The position numbers were made by a program, and so were the translations under genes. This document shows, one piece after another, positions 9,484 to 19,200 of a stretch of DNA of 64,000 bases. The notes beneath the pieces were generated by a model, which saw only the letters and a list, made by a program, of their open reading frames with translations, was not told the DNA's origin and did no database searches. Origin of the DNA: Nocardioides sp. (GTDB lineage Bacteria > Actinomycetota > Actinomycetes > Propionibacteriales > Nocardioidaceae); NCBI GenBank assembly GCA_037045645.1, contig JBAOIH010000001.1, positions 1,836,001-1,900,000 on the forward strand. The letters run 5' to 3'. The stretch's first letter is position 1; the number at the start of each line of letters is the position of its first letter.

Positions 9484-9738
9484 TCAGGCGTGCAGTGACA
9501 TCGGGCCGTAGACCACGCGGTCGACCTCCAGCAGGGTCACACCGTCGACGCCCTGATCGCGCAACTCCTCCCAGACCTCTCCGATCCAGGACTCTGCATC
9601 GGCCTGGGAGACGAACCGCTGACGCGCCAACGCCTCGTCCAGGTCGACCTCTGCCCCGTCGGCATCCAGATGACGCCACGACCACGGACGCTCCGGCGCC
9701 GTGGGTTCGCGAAAGGTTTGCGGCTGCTCGGGCAGCAT
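9484..9738 (-). CDS. Small conserved-looking protein, function unknown
   Basis: 84 residues, acidic, with no signal peptide or membrane segment. It begins MLPEQPQTFREP, has a Trp-rich centre (RPWSWRHLDADG, WIGEVWEELRDQG) and ends VYGPMSLHA. Its ATG overlaps the gcvT stop codon by one base (TGATG), so it is translated together with gcvT. I recognise no domain. Codon use matches neighbouring genes and the coupled start makes it a convincing real gene. Confidence 0.75.
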   Translation of the reverse strand: MLPEQPQTFREPTAPERPWSWRHLDADGAEVDLDEALARQRFVSQADAESWIGEVWEELRDQGVDGVTLLEVDRVVYGPMSLHA

Positions 9739-10868
9739 CAGGACTCGCGTACAGACGTGTCGACGAAGGGCAGCTTGACGCTCTCGAAGATCTCACGTCG
9801 GCCGCGCACATCGACGCCGAGCTCGGCCTCGGGGTGAATGTTGGCAGGGACGTACGCCAGCCCGATCCCCTTCTTCAACGTCGGCGAGAACGTGCCCGAG
9901 GTGATGTCTCCCAAGGGCACGTCGGAGGTCAGCGTGACTCCCATGCCAGGTCGCGGGATCGCGCGGCCGGTGGAGAGCAGTCCCCGCAACTTGCGCGTCG
10001 GCCCCGCCTCCTTGACCGCCGTCACCTTGTCGCGACCCCAGAAGGCTTCCTTCTTCCAGCCGACCGCCCACGAGAGGTTGGCCTCGACCGGGTTGGTGTC
10101 CAAGGAGATGTCCTGGCCGTGCAACGGATAGCCCATCTCGGTGCGCAACGTGTCGCGCGATCCCAGGCCGCACGGCAGGATCGCGAACTCCTCGCCCGCA
10201 GCGAGCAGGGCGTCCCACAGGGGGCCTGCGAGCGCGTTGGCGACGATCAGTTCATAGCCGCGCTCGCCGGTGTAGCCCGTACGGCACACCACGACGCCGC
10301 CGTGCTCGGTGCCCGACGACTCACCGTCGATGTCGAACTCCGACTCGACGAACGACATGTACTCGTGTCCGACCGGCAGCCCGATCTTGGTGAGCACCTC
10401 GTCGGATTTGGTGCCCTGCACCGCGAAGACCGCGAAGTGCTCGTGATGGTCGACGATCTTGAGGCCCTCGGGCGCCTGGGCCTGCAAGCGGCGTACGACC
10501 TCGGCGGTGTTGGCCGCGTTGGGCACCAGCAACACGTGCTCGTCGTCGTGGAAGTAGGCGATCAGGTCGTCGACGATGCCACCGGTCGCGTCGTCGAGGC
10601 ACAGCGTGTATTGCGCCTTGCCGGGCCGGATCTTGGTCAGGTCGTTGGACAGCGTCGCATTGATGAAGTCCGCGGCGCCGGGGCCGGTGACCATCGCCTT
10701 GCCGAGGTGGGACACGTCGAAGATGCCTACCGACTCTCGTACGGCGGTGTGCTCCTTGACGATGCCCGTGGGGTATTCCAGCGGCATCGACCACCCGCCG
10801 AACTCGGCGAACTTGGCGCCCAGCGCCACGTGTCGGTCGTGGACGGGAGAGGTCTTCAGCTCGGCCAT
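9738..10868 (-). CDS. gcvT: Aminomethyltransferase (glycine cleavage system T protein)
   Basis: 376 residues. GcvT transfers the methylene group of lipoyl-bound aminomethyl to tetrahydrofolate and releases ammonia. The N-terminus LKTSPVHDRHVALGAKFAEFGGWSMP contains the typical FGGW stretch, and GVFDVSHLG-like (here GIFDVSHLGK), CRTGYTGERGYE and the C-terminal GYVPANIHPE-type segment (LAYVPANIHPE) fit. The P and H proteins are not in the window. It depends on the lipoate made by lipB/lipA further downstream. It is transcribed divergently from pepA across 54 bp, and a TTAGAT-like -10 close to the ATG suggests a very short or absent leader. Confidence 0.95.
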   Translation of the reverse strand: MAELKTSPVHDRHVALGAKFAEFGGWSMPLEYPTGIVKEHTAVRESVGIFDVSHLGKAMVTGPGAADFINATLSNDLTKIRPGKAQYTLCLDDATGGIVDDLIAYFHDDEHVLLVPNAANTAEVVRRLQAQAPEGLKIVDHHEHFAVFAVQGTKSDEVLTKIGLPVGHEYMSFVESEFDIDGESSGTEHGGVVVCRTGYTGERGYELIVANALAGPLWDALLAAGEEFAILPCGLGSRDTLRTEMGYPLHGQDISLDTNPVEANLSWAVGWKKEAFWGRDKVTAVKEAGPTRKLRGLLSTGRAIPRPGMGVTLTSDVPLGDITSGTFSPTLKKGIGLAYVPANIHPEAELGVDVRGRREIFESVKLPFVDTSVRES

Positions 10869-10922
10869 GGTCCGATCTAACCACCTGATCGCACTCGCCT
10901 CTTCCCCCGTATTGTCGCGTGC

Positions 10923-12431
10923 GTGACCTCCTTCTCGCTGCGTAGCGCCAACCCCGCCAGAACACGCGCCGACGTGGTGGTCGTCGGCGTGGTGCAGGTG
11001 CGCGCGTCCGTGGAGCTCGCCGAGGGTGGCGCGGAGGTCGCCAAGGCGTACGGCCGACGCCTGCGCCCGCTGTTGTCGTCGCTGGGCGTCAAAGCCGGCG
11101 TCGGAGAGATCACCCGGATCACCACTGCCGGCACGATCAACGCACCCCTCCTCATTCTGGTCGGGCTGGGACGAGAATCCGAAGTGACCACGGCGGTCGT
11201 ACGCCGGGCCGCGGGTGCGGCCTCACGCGCCATCACCAACGCGGCATCCGTGGCGGTCGCCTTGCCTACCCACGGATCGGAGTGGATTCAGGCGCTCGCC
11301 GAGGGATGGGCGCTGGGCGCGTACACGTTCGACGACTACCGCAAGACGCCCACGCCCGACCGGCCCGGCAGCGTGGTGCTGCTCTGTGGGGGCGCCCGTC
11401 AGCAGTCGTACGCCGACGCGCTGACCCGTGCAGAGGTCGTGACCCAGGCCGTGCTGCACACCCGCGACTGGGTCAACACCCCGCCCGGCGACCTGCGCCC
11501 GCCCGACTTCGCGACGGCGGCGTCGACGGCCGTCGAGGATGCGCGCAAGCACCTCGACAAGGCAGCGAAGCTCAGCGTCCGGGTGCTCGAGGAGGACCAG
11601 CTCGAGGACCTCGGCGCCGGAGGCATCCTGGGCGTGGGCCGCGGCTCGGGAGCGCCGCCGCGGCTGGTGGAGATCGAGTACGTCCCCGCGCAGACTCGAC
11701 GACATGTGGCGCTGGTCGGCAAGGGCATCACGTTCGACTCAGGCGGTCTGACGATCAAACCGGCCACGAGCCTGCCCACGATGAAATCCGATATGGCCGG
11801 AGCCGCCGCGGTCATCACCGCGACGTTGGCGATCGCTCGGCTCGGACTCCCCGTCCGGGTGTCGGCCTTCGCCCCGATGGCGGAGAACATGATCTCCGGC
11901 GACGCCACTCGTCCGGGCGATGTCCTGACGATGTTGGACGGCACCACGGTGGAGGTGCGCAACACCGACGCAGAGGGCAGGCTCGCCTTGGCCGACGCTC
12001 TCGTGCGCGCCACGCGGGCCGAGCCCGACCTGATCATCGACGTCGCCACCTTGACCGGGCATATGTCGTTGTCGCTCGGCGATCGCGTGGGCGCCATCTT
12101 CGGTGACGACGACCTGGTGTCAGCAGTGGTCGAGGCAGGCACCCGGGTCGGCGAGAAGCACTGGCCGATGCCGATCACCGAAGAGGTCGAGCAGCGGCTC
12201 GCGGCCTCGCCGATCGCCGACCTGCTGCAGCACGACTGGGTGCGGTGGGGCGGCGGGCTGATGGCCGCCGGCTTCCTGCGTGAGTTCACCGGCGGGGTGC
12301 CGTGGGCGCACCTGGACATCGCCGGACCGGCGTACCTCTCCAGCGGCCCCACCGGTCACCTGACCGCAGGTGCGACCGGCTTCGGCGTAGCGACGTTGAT
12401 CGAGTACGCCCGTCAGCTCGGCGAGCGGTGA
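10923..12431 (+). CDS. pepA: Leucyl aminopeptidase (M17)
   Basis: 502 residues of the cytosolic M17 aminopeptidase family, which removes N-terminal residues from peptides using two divalent metals. The metal-binding lysine and aspartates are in VGKGITFDSGGLTIKP and MKSDMAGAAAV, and the family signature NTDAEGRLALADAL is intact. The GTG start lies about 7 nt after a TATTGT -10 box (10910-10915), again suggesting a leaderless mRNA. The gene is divergent from gcvT and converges on a small unknown gene across a 21-bp tandem repeat. Confidence 0.95.
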   Translation: MTSFSLRSANPARTRADVVVVGVVQVRASVELAEGGAEVAKAYGRRLRPLLSSLGVKAGVGEITRITTAGTINAPLLILVGLGRESEVTTAVVRRAAGAASRAITNAASVAVALPTHGSEWIQALAEGWALGAYTFDDYRKTPTPDRPGSVVLLCGGARQQSYADALTRAEVVTQAVLHTRDWVNTPPGDLRPPDFATAASTAVEDARKHLDKAAKLSVRVLEEDQLEDLGAGGILGVGRGSGAPPRLVEIEYVPAQTRRHVALVGKGITFDSGGLTIKPATSLPTMKSDMAGAAAVITATLAIARLGLPVRVSAFAPMAENMISGDATRPGDVLTMLDGTTVEVRNTDAEGRLALADALVRATRAEPDLIIDVATLTGHMSLSLGDRVGAIFGDDDLVSAVVEAGTRVGEKHWPMPITEEVEQRLAASPIADLLQHDWVRWGGGLMAAGFLREFTGGVPWAHLDIAGPAYLSSGPTGHLTAGATGFGVATLIEYARQLGER

Positions 12432-12433
12432 AA

Positions 12434-12491
12434 TTCTGCTGACTCGGCGGGGATTTCTGCTGACTCGGCGGAAAGATCTGCTGACTCAGCG
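12434..12491. repeat. 21-bp tandem repeat, three copies, at convergent gene ends
   Basis: The core CTGCTGACTCGGCG begins at 12436 and 12457, with a variant CTGCTGACTCAGCG at 12478, giving an exact 21-bp period. The block starts right after the pepA stop and overlaps the end of the convergent small gene. It contains no obvious hairpin. The array resembles a short 3'-end repeat; compare the unrelated 32-bp array at 52417. Confidence 0.85.
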
Positions 12492-12842
12492 TTTGCGCTG
12501 ACGGGAGTTGTAGTCGCGCATGCGTTGCGGGATCCCCACGACCGCGGCGTCGTAGGACGGCACGCGGTGGTCGTTGCAGAAGTCGTGAGCCCACTTCACG
12601 CTCGGCACCCGGCGGCGGGTCCATTCGCCGTCGATCGCGACGAGGAGCAACGTCACGTCGCTGACCGCCGTACGCGGCTCGACGAAACCCTCGACGCCGC
12701 GACGCTGCGCGATCCACGAATTCAGATGGTCGACGTCCGCGCGATCCGAGGCGCGTACGGTGGTCGACCCGGTCCGCGCCGAGTCTCCGGACGGTCGGCG
12801 CATGCGTACGCCCCCACGGCGGAAGCGGTCGAAGATCCCCAC
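12486..12842 (-). CDS. Hypothetical protein with GIFDRF N-terminus
   Basis: 118 residues from the GTG at 12842 (MGIFDRFRRGG). A longer frame reaches an ATG at 12890, but those extra residues look unlike protein and the GIFDRF start is natural. The middle contains SDVTLLLVAIDGEWTRRRVPS and the end is very basic (RMRDYNSRQRKR). I recognise no domain. It is convergent with pepA and divergent from lpd. No strong ribosome site was seen, which lowers certainty on the exact start. Confidence 0.6.
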   Translation of the reverse strand: MGIFDRFRRGGVRMRRPSGDSARTGSTTVRASDRADVDHLNSWIAQRRGVEGFVEPRTAVSDVTLLLVAIDGEWTRRRVPSVKWAHDFCNDHRVPSYDAAVVGIPQRMRDYNSRQRKR

Positions 12843-12941
12843 GCCGTGATTGTGCCGCACACACCCCAGCGGGCCCTGGTGGCGGATCACCGCAATGATG
12901 CAAAGATGGGACGCAGGTCACTTGCCAGCGGAAGGAAGAGC

Positions 12942-14321
12942 GTGCCGGAAACCGAGCAGTTCGACGTCCTGATCTTGGGCGCAGGCTCTGGCGGGTATGC
13001 GTGCGCGCTGCGCGCGGCTCAACTCGGGCTGAGCGTCGGTCTGGTCGAGAAGGGCAACCTCGGTGGCACCTGCCTGCACGTCGGCTGCATCCCGACCAAG
13101 GCGCTGTTGCACGCGGCCGAGGTCGCGGACTCGGCGCGCGAGGCGGCCCAGTTCGGCGTCAAGGCCAGCCTGGACGGCATCGACATGGTCGGCGTCAACA
13201 AGTACAAGGACGGCGTCGTCTCCCGGCTCTTCAAGGGTCTCAGCGGCCTGATCAAGTCTCGCGGCATCACGGTGATCGAGGGTGCCGGACAGCTCACCGG
13301 CCCGCGCACGGTCACCGTGGGTGACCGGGTGCTGACCGGAACCAGTCTCGTGCTGGCCACGGGTTCCTACTCACGCAGCCTCCCGGGCCTGGAAGTTGAC
13401 GGCGAGCGCGTCCTGACCTCCGAGCACGCGTTGCGTCTGGACCGCGTCCCCGCGTCCGCGATCGTGCTCGGTGGTGGCGTCATCGGTGTCGAGTTCGCCA
13501 GCGTCTGGCGGTCGTTCGGTGCGGAGGTCACCCTCATCGAAGCGCTGCCACGACTGGTCGCCGCAGAAGACGATGCGTCCTCGAAGGTGTTGGAACGGAC
13601 CTTCCGCAAGCGCGGCATCAAATTCTCGACCTCGACCCGTTTCGAGTCGGTGGAGAAGACCGATTCGGGCGTACGCGTCACGGTCGAGGGCGGCGACGTC
13701 CACGAGGCCGAGGTGTTGCTCGTGGCAGTCGGGCGAGGTCCGTCGACAGAAGGGCTGGGCTTCGAGGAGCAGGGGCTCACGATGGAGCGTGGGTTCGTGC
13801 CCACCGACGAGAGGCTGCGTACGAATCTCGACGCCACCTTCGCTGTCGGCGACATCGTGCCGGGCTTGCAACTTGCGCATCGCGGCTTCCAGCAGGGGAT
13901 CTTCGTCGCAGAGGAGATCGCCGGGTTGCACCCTGCTGCCCTCGACGAATCGGGCATTCCCCGCGTCACCTACTCCCACCCCGAACTCGCCTCCGTGGGT
14001 CTCACCGAGGCTCAGGCGCGCGAGGCTCACGGCGGCGGCGTCACCACTGTGACCTACGACCTCGGCGGCAACGGCAAGAGCCAGATCCTCAAGACTCAGG
14101 GCTTTGTGAAACTCGTCGCGGCACCCGACGGCACCCTCGTCGGGATCCATCTGGTCGGCGACCGGGTAGGCGAGTTGATCGGCGAGGCACAACTCATCTA
14201 CGGCTGGCAGGCACACGCCGACGACGTCGCGCCGCTGGTGCACGCACACCCGACTCAGAACGAAGCTCTCGGCGAGGCACACTTGGCACTCGCCGGCAAA
14301 GCACTGCACGCTCATTCCTGA
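12942..14321 (+). CDS. lpd: Dihydrolipoyl dehydrogenase
   Basis: 459 residues from the GTG at 12942, chosen because GGAAGGAAG lies just before it; an in-frame ATG at 12906 would add 12 unlikely residues. The enzyme is a FAD/NAD disulfide reductase that re-oxidises lipoyl groups on E2 and H proteins. It shows the FAD motif LGAGSGGYACA, the redox pair in GGTCLHVGCIPTK, the NAD motif GGGVIGVE, AVGDIVPG, and the C-terminal HAHPTQNEA with the catalytic His-Glu. It precedes the E2 gene by 26 nt and probably shares its transcript. Confidence 0.96.
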   Translation: MPETEQFDVLILGAGSGGYACALRAAQLGLSVGLVEKGNLGGTCLHVGCIPTKALLHAAEVADSAREAAQFGVKASLDGIDMVGVNKYKDGVVSRLFKGLSGLIKSRGITVIEGAGQLTGPRTVTVGDRVLTGTSLVLATGSYSRSLPGLEVDGERVLTSEHALRLDRVPASAIVLGGGVIGVEFASVWRSFGAEVTLIEALPRLVAAEDDASSKVLERTFRKRGIKFSTSTRFESVEKTDSGVRVTVEGGDVHEAEVLLVAVGRGPSTEGLGFEEQGLTMERGFVPTDERLRTNLDATFAVGDIVPGLQLAHRGFQQGIFVAEEIAGLHPAALDESGIPRVTYSHPELASVGLTEAQAREAHGGGVTTVTYDLGGNGKSQILKTQGFVKLVAAPDGTLVGIHLVGDRVGELIGEAQLIYGWQAHADDVAPLVHAHPTQNEALGEAHLALAGKALHAHS

Positions 14322-14347
14322 ACACACCACGAGACAAAGGACCGAAC

Positions 14348-16150
14348 ATGGCCACCGAAGTCACCCTCCCGTCGCTTGGCGAGTCTGTCACCGAGGGCAC
14401 AGTCACGCGCTGGCTCAAGTCGGTCGGCGATTCGGTCTCCGTGGACGAGCCGCTGCTGGAGGTCTCGACAGACAAGGTCGACACCGAGATCCCCTCCCCC
14501 GTGGCCGGCACGCTGCTGGAGATCAAGGCCGAGGAGGACGAGACCGTCGAGGTCGGCGGCCTCCTCGCCGTGATCGGTGACGAGGGCGAGTCGGCTGACT
14601 CAGGCGATGCTGGGGAGGAGGAGGCTTCCGCTGCGGACGAGGGTTCCGGTCCGGGCGCCGAGGCTGAGGCGCCCGCCGACGAGCGTGACGAACCGGCCGC
14701 CGAGAGCAACCAGGGAGACGTCGAGTCCGACTCAGACTCCTCCGGCTCATCCAAGGGCGGTGGTTCCGGCACTTCCGTCACGCTGCCTTCGCTCGGCGAG
14801 TCGGTCACCGAGGGCACCGTCACCCGGTGGTTGAAGAAGGTCGGTGACGACGTCGAGGTGGACGAGCCGCTGCTGGAGGTCTCGACAGACAAGGTCGACA
14901 CCGAGATCCCCTCCCCCGTGGCCGGCACGCTGCTGGAGATCAAGGCCGAGGAGGACGAGACCGTCGAGGTCGGTGCCGAGTTGGCGGTGATCGGTTCCGG
15001 TGACGGCGGCGACGACAAGCCCGAGCCGGAGCCCGAGCCGGAGCCCGAGCCCGAGCCGGAGCCCGAGCCCGAGCCTGAGCCCGAGCCCGAGCCGGAGAAG
15101 GAGCCCGAGCCGGAGAAGGAGCCGGAGCCCGAGCCGGAGCCCGAGAAGAAGCCGGAGCCGGCCTCCGAATCCTCGTCTGACGACGACTCGGGTCGCAGTT
15201 ATGTGACTCCGCTCGTACGCAAACTGGCCTCACAGCACGGTGTCGACCTGGGGTCTGTCACCGGCTCGGGAGTCGGCGGGCGGATCCGGAAGCAGGACGT
15301 GCTCGATGCCGCGCAGGCGAAGGAGGAGGCAGCCAAGCCGGCCGCCGAGTCGGCCGCCCCTGCGGCGTCGGCACCTGCCGAGTCGTCCGCACCCAGTGGG
15401 GCGGCGGCGTCGGGTGCCGTCTCCGGCGCGGCAGCCGCGCTTCGTGGCACCACCGAGCCGATGTCGCGGCTGCGCAAGGTGATCGCCTCCCGCATGGTCG
15501 AGTCGCTGCAGAACGCTGCTCAACTGACCCAGGTGATGGAGGTCGACGTCACCTCCGTTGCTCGTCTTCGCGAGAAGGTCAAGGACGACTTCCTGGCTCG
15601 TGAGGGAGTCAAGTTGTCCTACCTGCCGTTCTTCGCCAAGGCGGCCATCGACACCCTCAAGCAGCACCCGAAGCTCAACGCGGCGATCGACACCGACAAG
15701 GGCGAGGTGACCTACTTCGACCGAGAGAACATCGCCTTCGCCGTCGACACCGAGAAGGGTCTGCTGACCCCCGTGGTCAAGGACGCGGGCGACTTGTCGA
15801 TCGCGGGGATCGCCAAGAAGATCGCCGACGTCGCCGAGCGCACCCGGACCAACAAGATCGGTCCGGACGAGTTGTCGGGCGGCACCTTCACGATCACCAA
15901 TCTGGGCAGTTTCGGAGCGCTGTTCGACACCCCGATCATCAACAGCCCGCAGGTCGCGATCCTCGGGCCCGGTGCCGTGGTGAAGCGTCCCGTGGTGATC
16001 GACGACCCCAACCTGGGCGAGACGATCGCGGTGCGCTACATGGTCTACCTGGCGCTGACGTACGACCACCGACTTGTCGATGGTGCCGATGCCGGTCGCT
16101 TCCTCGCGGACGTGAAGAAGCGCTTGGAGTCGGGCCAGTTCGAGGTCTGA
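14348..16150 (+). CDS. sucB: Dihydrolipoamide acyltransferase E2 (sucB/dlaT type)
   Basis: 600 residues. It is the core of a 2-oxoacid dehydrogenase complex, carrying acyl groups on lipoyl-lysine. Domains in order: lipoyl domain 1 (about 3-77) and lipoyl domain 2 (about 141-217), each with the TDKVDTE lysine motif; a linker of Glu-Pro repeats (about 224-275); the E1/E3-binding domain (YVTPLVRKLASQHGVDL); and the catalytic domain ending with TYDHRLVDGADAGRF, which holds the active-site histidine and aspartate. Annotated relatives are called SucB, but the mycobacterial counterpart (DlaT) serves pyruvate dehydrogenase, so the substrate is uncertain. ATG start after AAAGGACCGA. Confidence 0.93.
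   Translation: MATEVTLPSLGESVTEGTVTRWLKSVGDSVSVDEPLLEVSTDKVDTEIPSPVAGTLLEIKAEEDETVEVGGLLAVIGDEGESADSGDAGEEEASAADEGSGPGAEAEAPADERDEPAAESNQGDVESDSDSSGSSKGGGSGTSVTLPSLGESVTEGTVTRWLKKVGDDVEVDEPLLEVSTDKVDTEIPSPVAGTLLEIKAEEDETVEVGAELAVIGSGDGGDDKPEPEPEPEPEPEPEPEPEPEPEPEPEKEPEPEKEPEPEPEPEKKPEPASESSSDDDSGRSYVTPLVRKLASQHGVDLGSVTGSGVGGRIRKQDVLDAAQAKEEAAKPAAESAAPAASAPAESSAPSGAAASGAVSGAAAALRGTTEPMSRLRKVIASRMVESLQNAAQLTQVMEVDVTSVARLREKVKDDFLAREGVKLSYLPFFAKAAIDTLKQHPKLNAAIDTDKGEVTYFDRENIAFAVDTEKGLLTPVVKDAGDLSIAGIAKKIADVAERTRTNKIGPDELSGGTFTITNLGSFGALFDTPIINSPQVAILGPGAVVKRPVVIDDPNLGETIAVRYMVYLALTYDHRLVDGADAGRFLADVKKRLESGQFEV
14441..14556 (+). repeat. 116-bp exact direct repeat, copy 1 (lipoyl domain 1)
   Basis: These 116 bases of the first lipoyl domain are identical to 14858-14973 in the second, including synonymous positions. 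Flanking parts of the two domains differ at many third positions, so the identity has sharp edges. Confidence 0.9.
14858..14973 (+). repeat. 116-bp exact direct repeat, copy 2 (lipoyl domain 2)
   Basis: Second copy of the segment at 14441-14556. It encodes the lipoyl-lysine hairpin around TDKVDTEIPSPVAGT. Confidence 0.9.
15019..15165 (+). repeat. GAGCCC/GAGCCG hexamer microsatellite encoding the Glu-Pro linker
   Basis: Imperfect runs of GAGCCC and GAGCCG, interrupted by GAGAAG (Glu-Lys), encode a rigid, extended Glu-Pro linker between the lipoyl and E3-binding domains of the E2 protein. Such linkers commonly vary in length between strains through slippage; that is inference here. Confidence 0.85.
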
Positions 16151-16164
16151 TCACCTGGATCGCC

Positions 16165-16202
16165 ACTGTGCCCGGGTCGTCGGCGTACGACCCGGGCACA
16201 GT
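16165..16202 (+). terminator. Strong stem-loop terminator after sucB
   Basis: A perfect 16-bp stem (ACTGTGCCCGGGTCGT and its reverse complement) around a 6-nt loop lies 14 nt after the sucB stop. It is followed only by CATTTG, so the U-tract is weak, as is common in actinobacteria. It probably ends the lpd-sucB transcript. Confidence 0.85.
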
Positions 16203-16275
16203 CATTTGCCTCACGACCGACTCGCCGGTTAAGCAGGTGACCAGAGTCGGCGCACGCGCGTAATCTCGTGCGGCG

Positions 16276-19200
16276 ATGACCACCACGACGACGCGAGCGC
16301 AGCACACCGCCACGAATATCGATCCGGTTGCGCAGCGTCGTCCGGTCGACTGGCGCAGACTGCGCAGTCCTGCTGCCGCCGTCTGTTACGCCGGCTCGTT
16401 GATCGGGGCCGTGGCCGGATCGCTGGGCGCGGTCGTGGCCGGACGCCTGGCCGACGACGCCTCGGTCCGCCTCGTCTGGGTGCTGGCGGCGCTGGTGATC
16501 GGAGGCGCGCTGATCGATACCGCGGCCAAGACCGGATGGTTCGTACTGGTCGATCGCGCCGAGGGCGAACTGCGCTCGGACCTCCTCGACGCCGCGATGG
16601 CCCAGCCCCTCCCCGACCTCACCGAGCAGGCGGTCGGCGAGATCCTCGACCGCATCGACGACGACACCCACGAGGTCGGGATGCTGCTGCGTTGGGCGGT
16701 GTGGATGGCGATGCACACTCTGCTCGCCGCACTGCCGCTGTGGGTGATCGCGGGCGTGACCTGGTGGCCGGCCTTCGTCCTCTTCCCGGCTGCGGGCTAT
16801 CTGGCAGTGCGGGTGGCGCGTCCGCTGCTGCCCCTGGTTTCCGAGCGCAAGGTCCAAGAGGAGATGGCCTGGACCGACCATGCCGCCGCGATGGAGGAGG
16901 GCATCGCCGCGCGAGACGACATGCGTACCAGTCTCGGTCAGGCGTACGTGCTGCGTCGCTCCACGGCCCTGGCGGCAGAGATCCTGCGCCGCCTTCGCTC
17001 CGTGCTGGAGATCGAGACCCGGATCACCCGCCGCACCGGCACTCTCTTGCACGCGCTGCTGGCCGGGATCGCGGTCACCGGCGTCGCGTTGGTGGTCAAC
17101 GATCGTCTCAGCACGGGAGACCTCGTCACCCTTTTCCTGGTGACGTCGTCCTTCGTCGGGCAGGTCGACATGCTCGCGCGCCACCTGCCCGACCTGCAGG
17201 CCGGTTTCGGCGCCGTGCTGCGGTTGCGGTCGATGCTCGGCTCCCGTGCCGAACCCGTCGGCGGCAGGCAGCCCGGTTCCGGCGCCTTGGCGGTCGAGTT
17301 CCGTGATCTCACCTTCGCCTACGACACCGGCACCTTCGCGCTGCGCGACGTCACCCTCACCATCCCAGCGGGACACACCTGCGCTCTCGTGGGACGCACC
17401 GGATCGGGCAAGTCGACGCTCGCGTCCCTGCTCTCCCGCGCGGTCGAGCCGCATCGCGGGCAGGTCTTCGTCGGAGGCGTCGACGTGGTCGACCTGGATC
17501 TCGATGCTTTGCGCGCGTGCGTGGGAGTCGTCACCCAGCGCACCGAGATCGTGGCCGGCACGCTGGCGGAGAACATCACCCTCTGGGCGGACGTCGCACG
17601 AACTGAGGTGGAGGGGGCGATCGACGATCTCGGTCTGCGCGCCTGGGTCGCAGGCCTCCCCCAGGGGCTCGACACACTGCTCGGAGCCGGGGGCACGAGT
17701 CTGTCCGCGGGAGAGGAGCAACTGGTCGCGTTCGCACGCCTGCTGGTGCGCGACGTGAGCGTCGTCGTCCTGGATGAGGCGACGGCACGGATGGACCCGG
17801 TCACCGAGGCACGCGTGGTCCAGGCCGCCCAACGTCTGGTGGCGGGTCGCACCGGCATCCTGGTCGCACACCGGCTCTCCACCACCGATCGGGCCGAGCA
17901 GGTCGCCGTCCTGGAGGCGGGTCGCGTCGTCCAACAAGGCCCTCGACCCGCTCTCGCATCCGCCGAGGGGCCGTTCCGGCGCCTGTTGGAGGCCTCGGGA
18001 TCCACCGACGCTCTCGACGCCGCCCCCACCGAGCAAGCGCAATCGCAGGCGCCTGCGCGCGACGGGCTTGACGGGCATGCGATCGGCACCGCCCGGCGTA
18101 CGACGACTCCACCCCCCGCGCCGGACCTGGCGCCCACGCCGAGTCTGAGCCTGGAGACCTTCCGCGCCCTGACCGCCTACCCGCGCTGGGGCCTGCTCGG
18201 AATGAGTCTCTTCCTGATCTCCGCCCTGACCGGTGCGTTCGGTGCGTTGACCGGCTGGGTGTGGGGGTTGCTGGTGACCGACCTCCAGGCTGGCGACGCA
18301 CCGTGGACTCTGGTCGTACTCCTGGTGGTGTCGTTGCTTGCCGCTCCCCTGCTGCTCTCGCAGGCGTTCTGGGTCTATCCGCGATGGTGGGTCGCGGTGC
18401 AGTTGGGAGTGCGCACGGTCGTACTGCACGGTCAGACCACCCAACGCCGCCTGGTCCGCACCCCTCCCGGCGAAGCGGTGGCCCGGGCGATGGACGCCGA
18501 TCGGATCACCCGGTACGCCGACCGCTGGGTCGACTTCCTCAACGGGCTGATGATCGTTGCCGTGACCGGCGATCGCGGCCGGGACCTGGCTCGCGGGCGC
18601 CGTTCTGCTCGCCGTGATGGTCTCTGCCGCGGTCGCGTCGGCGTTCGGTCGGCCGATCGCCGGTCGTTCCGCCGCTGCCGCCTCGGCAGCGCGTGCGAAC
18701 TTCGGTCGCTCCCTGGTCTCGGCCCTGGACTGCATCCGTACCGTCAAACTGGCTGCCGCCACCAGGCCGGTCCACGCCCATCTGCGGGCCGTCGATTCCG
18801 GTCGCGTCGAGGCGGCTGTGCGTGAGCATCGCATCCAGGCGCTGCTCGACGGCGTGCCCGTGGTGATGGTGCAAGGTGGCGTCGTCGCGGCGTGGGTGGG
18901 CCTGGTGCAGGGTTGGTGGGGCCTGGCGACGACGCTGTTGGTCTCCAGCGCCGTCAGCGGCTTTGGATGGTTCGGCCGCGTCGCCGGATCGGTCGTGACC
19001 GAGGCCCCCGGCACCCGGGCGTGGATCGACGCGACCAGCCTGCTCGCGGGTGGCGGGTCGATCACCCGCCTGCCCGCGGGCGTCGATCTGGCCCACGGTG
19101 CCGCGCCCTTGCCAGATTCCGGGGCGGACGACCGCCTTGAGGTGCTGAGTCTGCGCGGCCTGAGCGCTATTCATGACGACGGGACGATCGGTGTCAGCGA

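Noticed and set aside
9495..10880. 461-codon plus-strand frame opposite gcvT
   Set aside because: Antisense shadow; gcvT has its motifs on the minus strand.
12434..12491. Candidate attachment site or integration scar
   Set aside because: No integrase, tRNA or distant repeat partner; it is a plain short tandem array.
15000..15206. Pro/Ser/Arg repeat protein in an alternative frame
   Set aside because: It is the GAGCCC repeat of the E2 linker read out of frame.
16045..19065. 1006-codon minus-strand open frame opposite the ABC exporter
   Set aside because: Arg/Gly/His-rich shadow; the plus strand carries clear ABC motifs in the same stretch.
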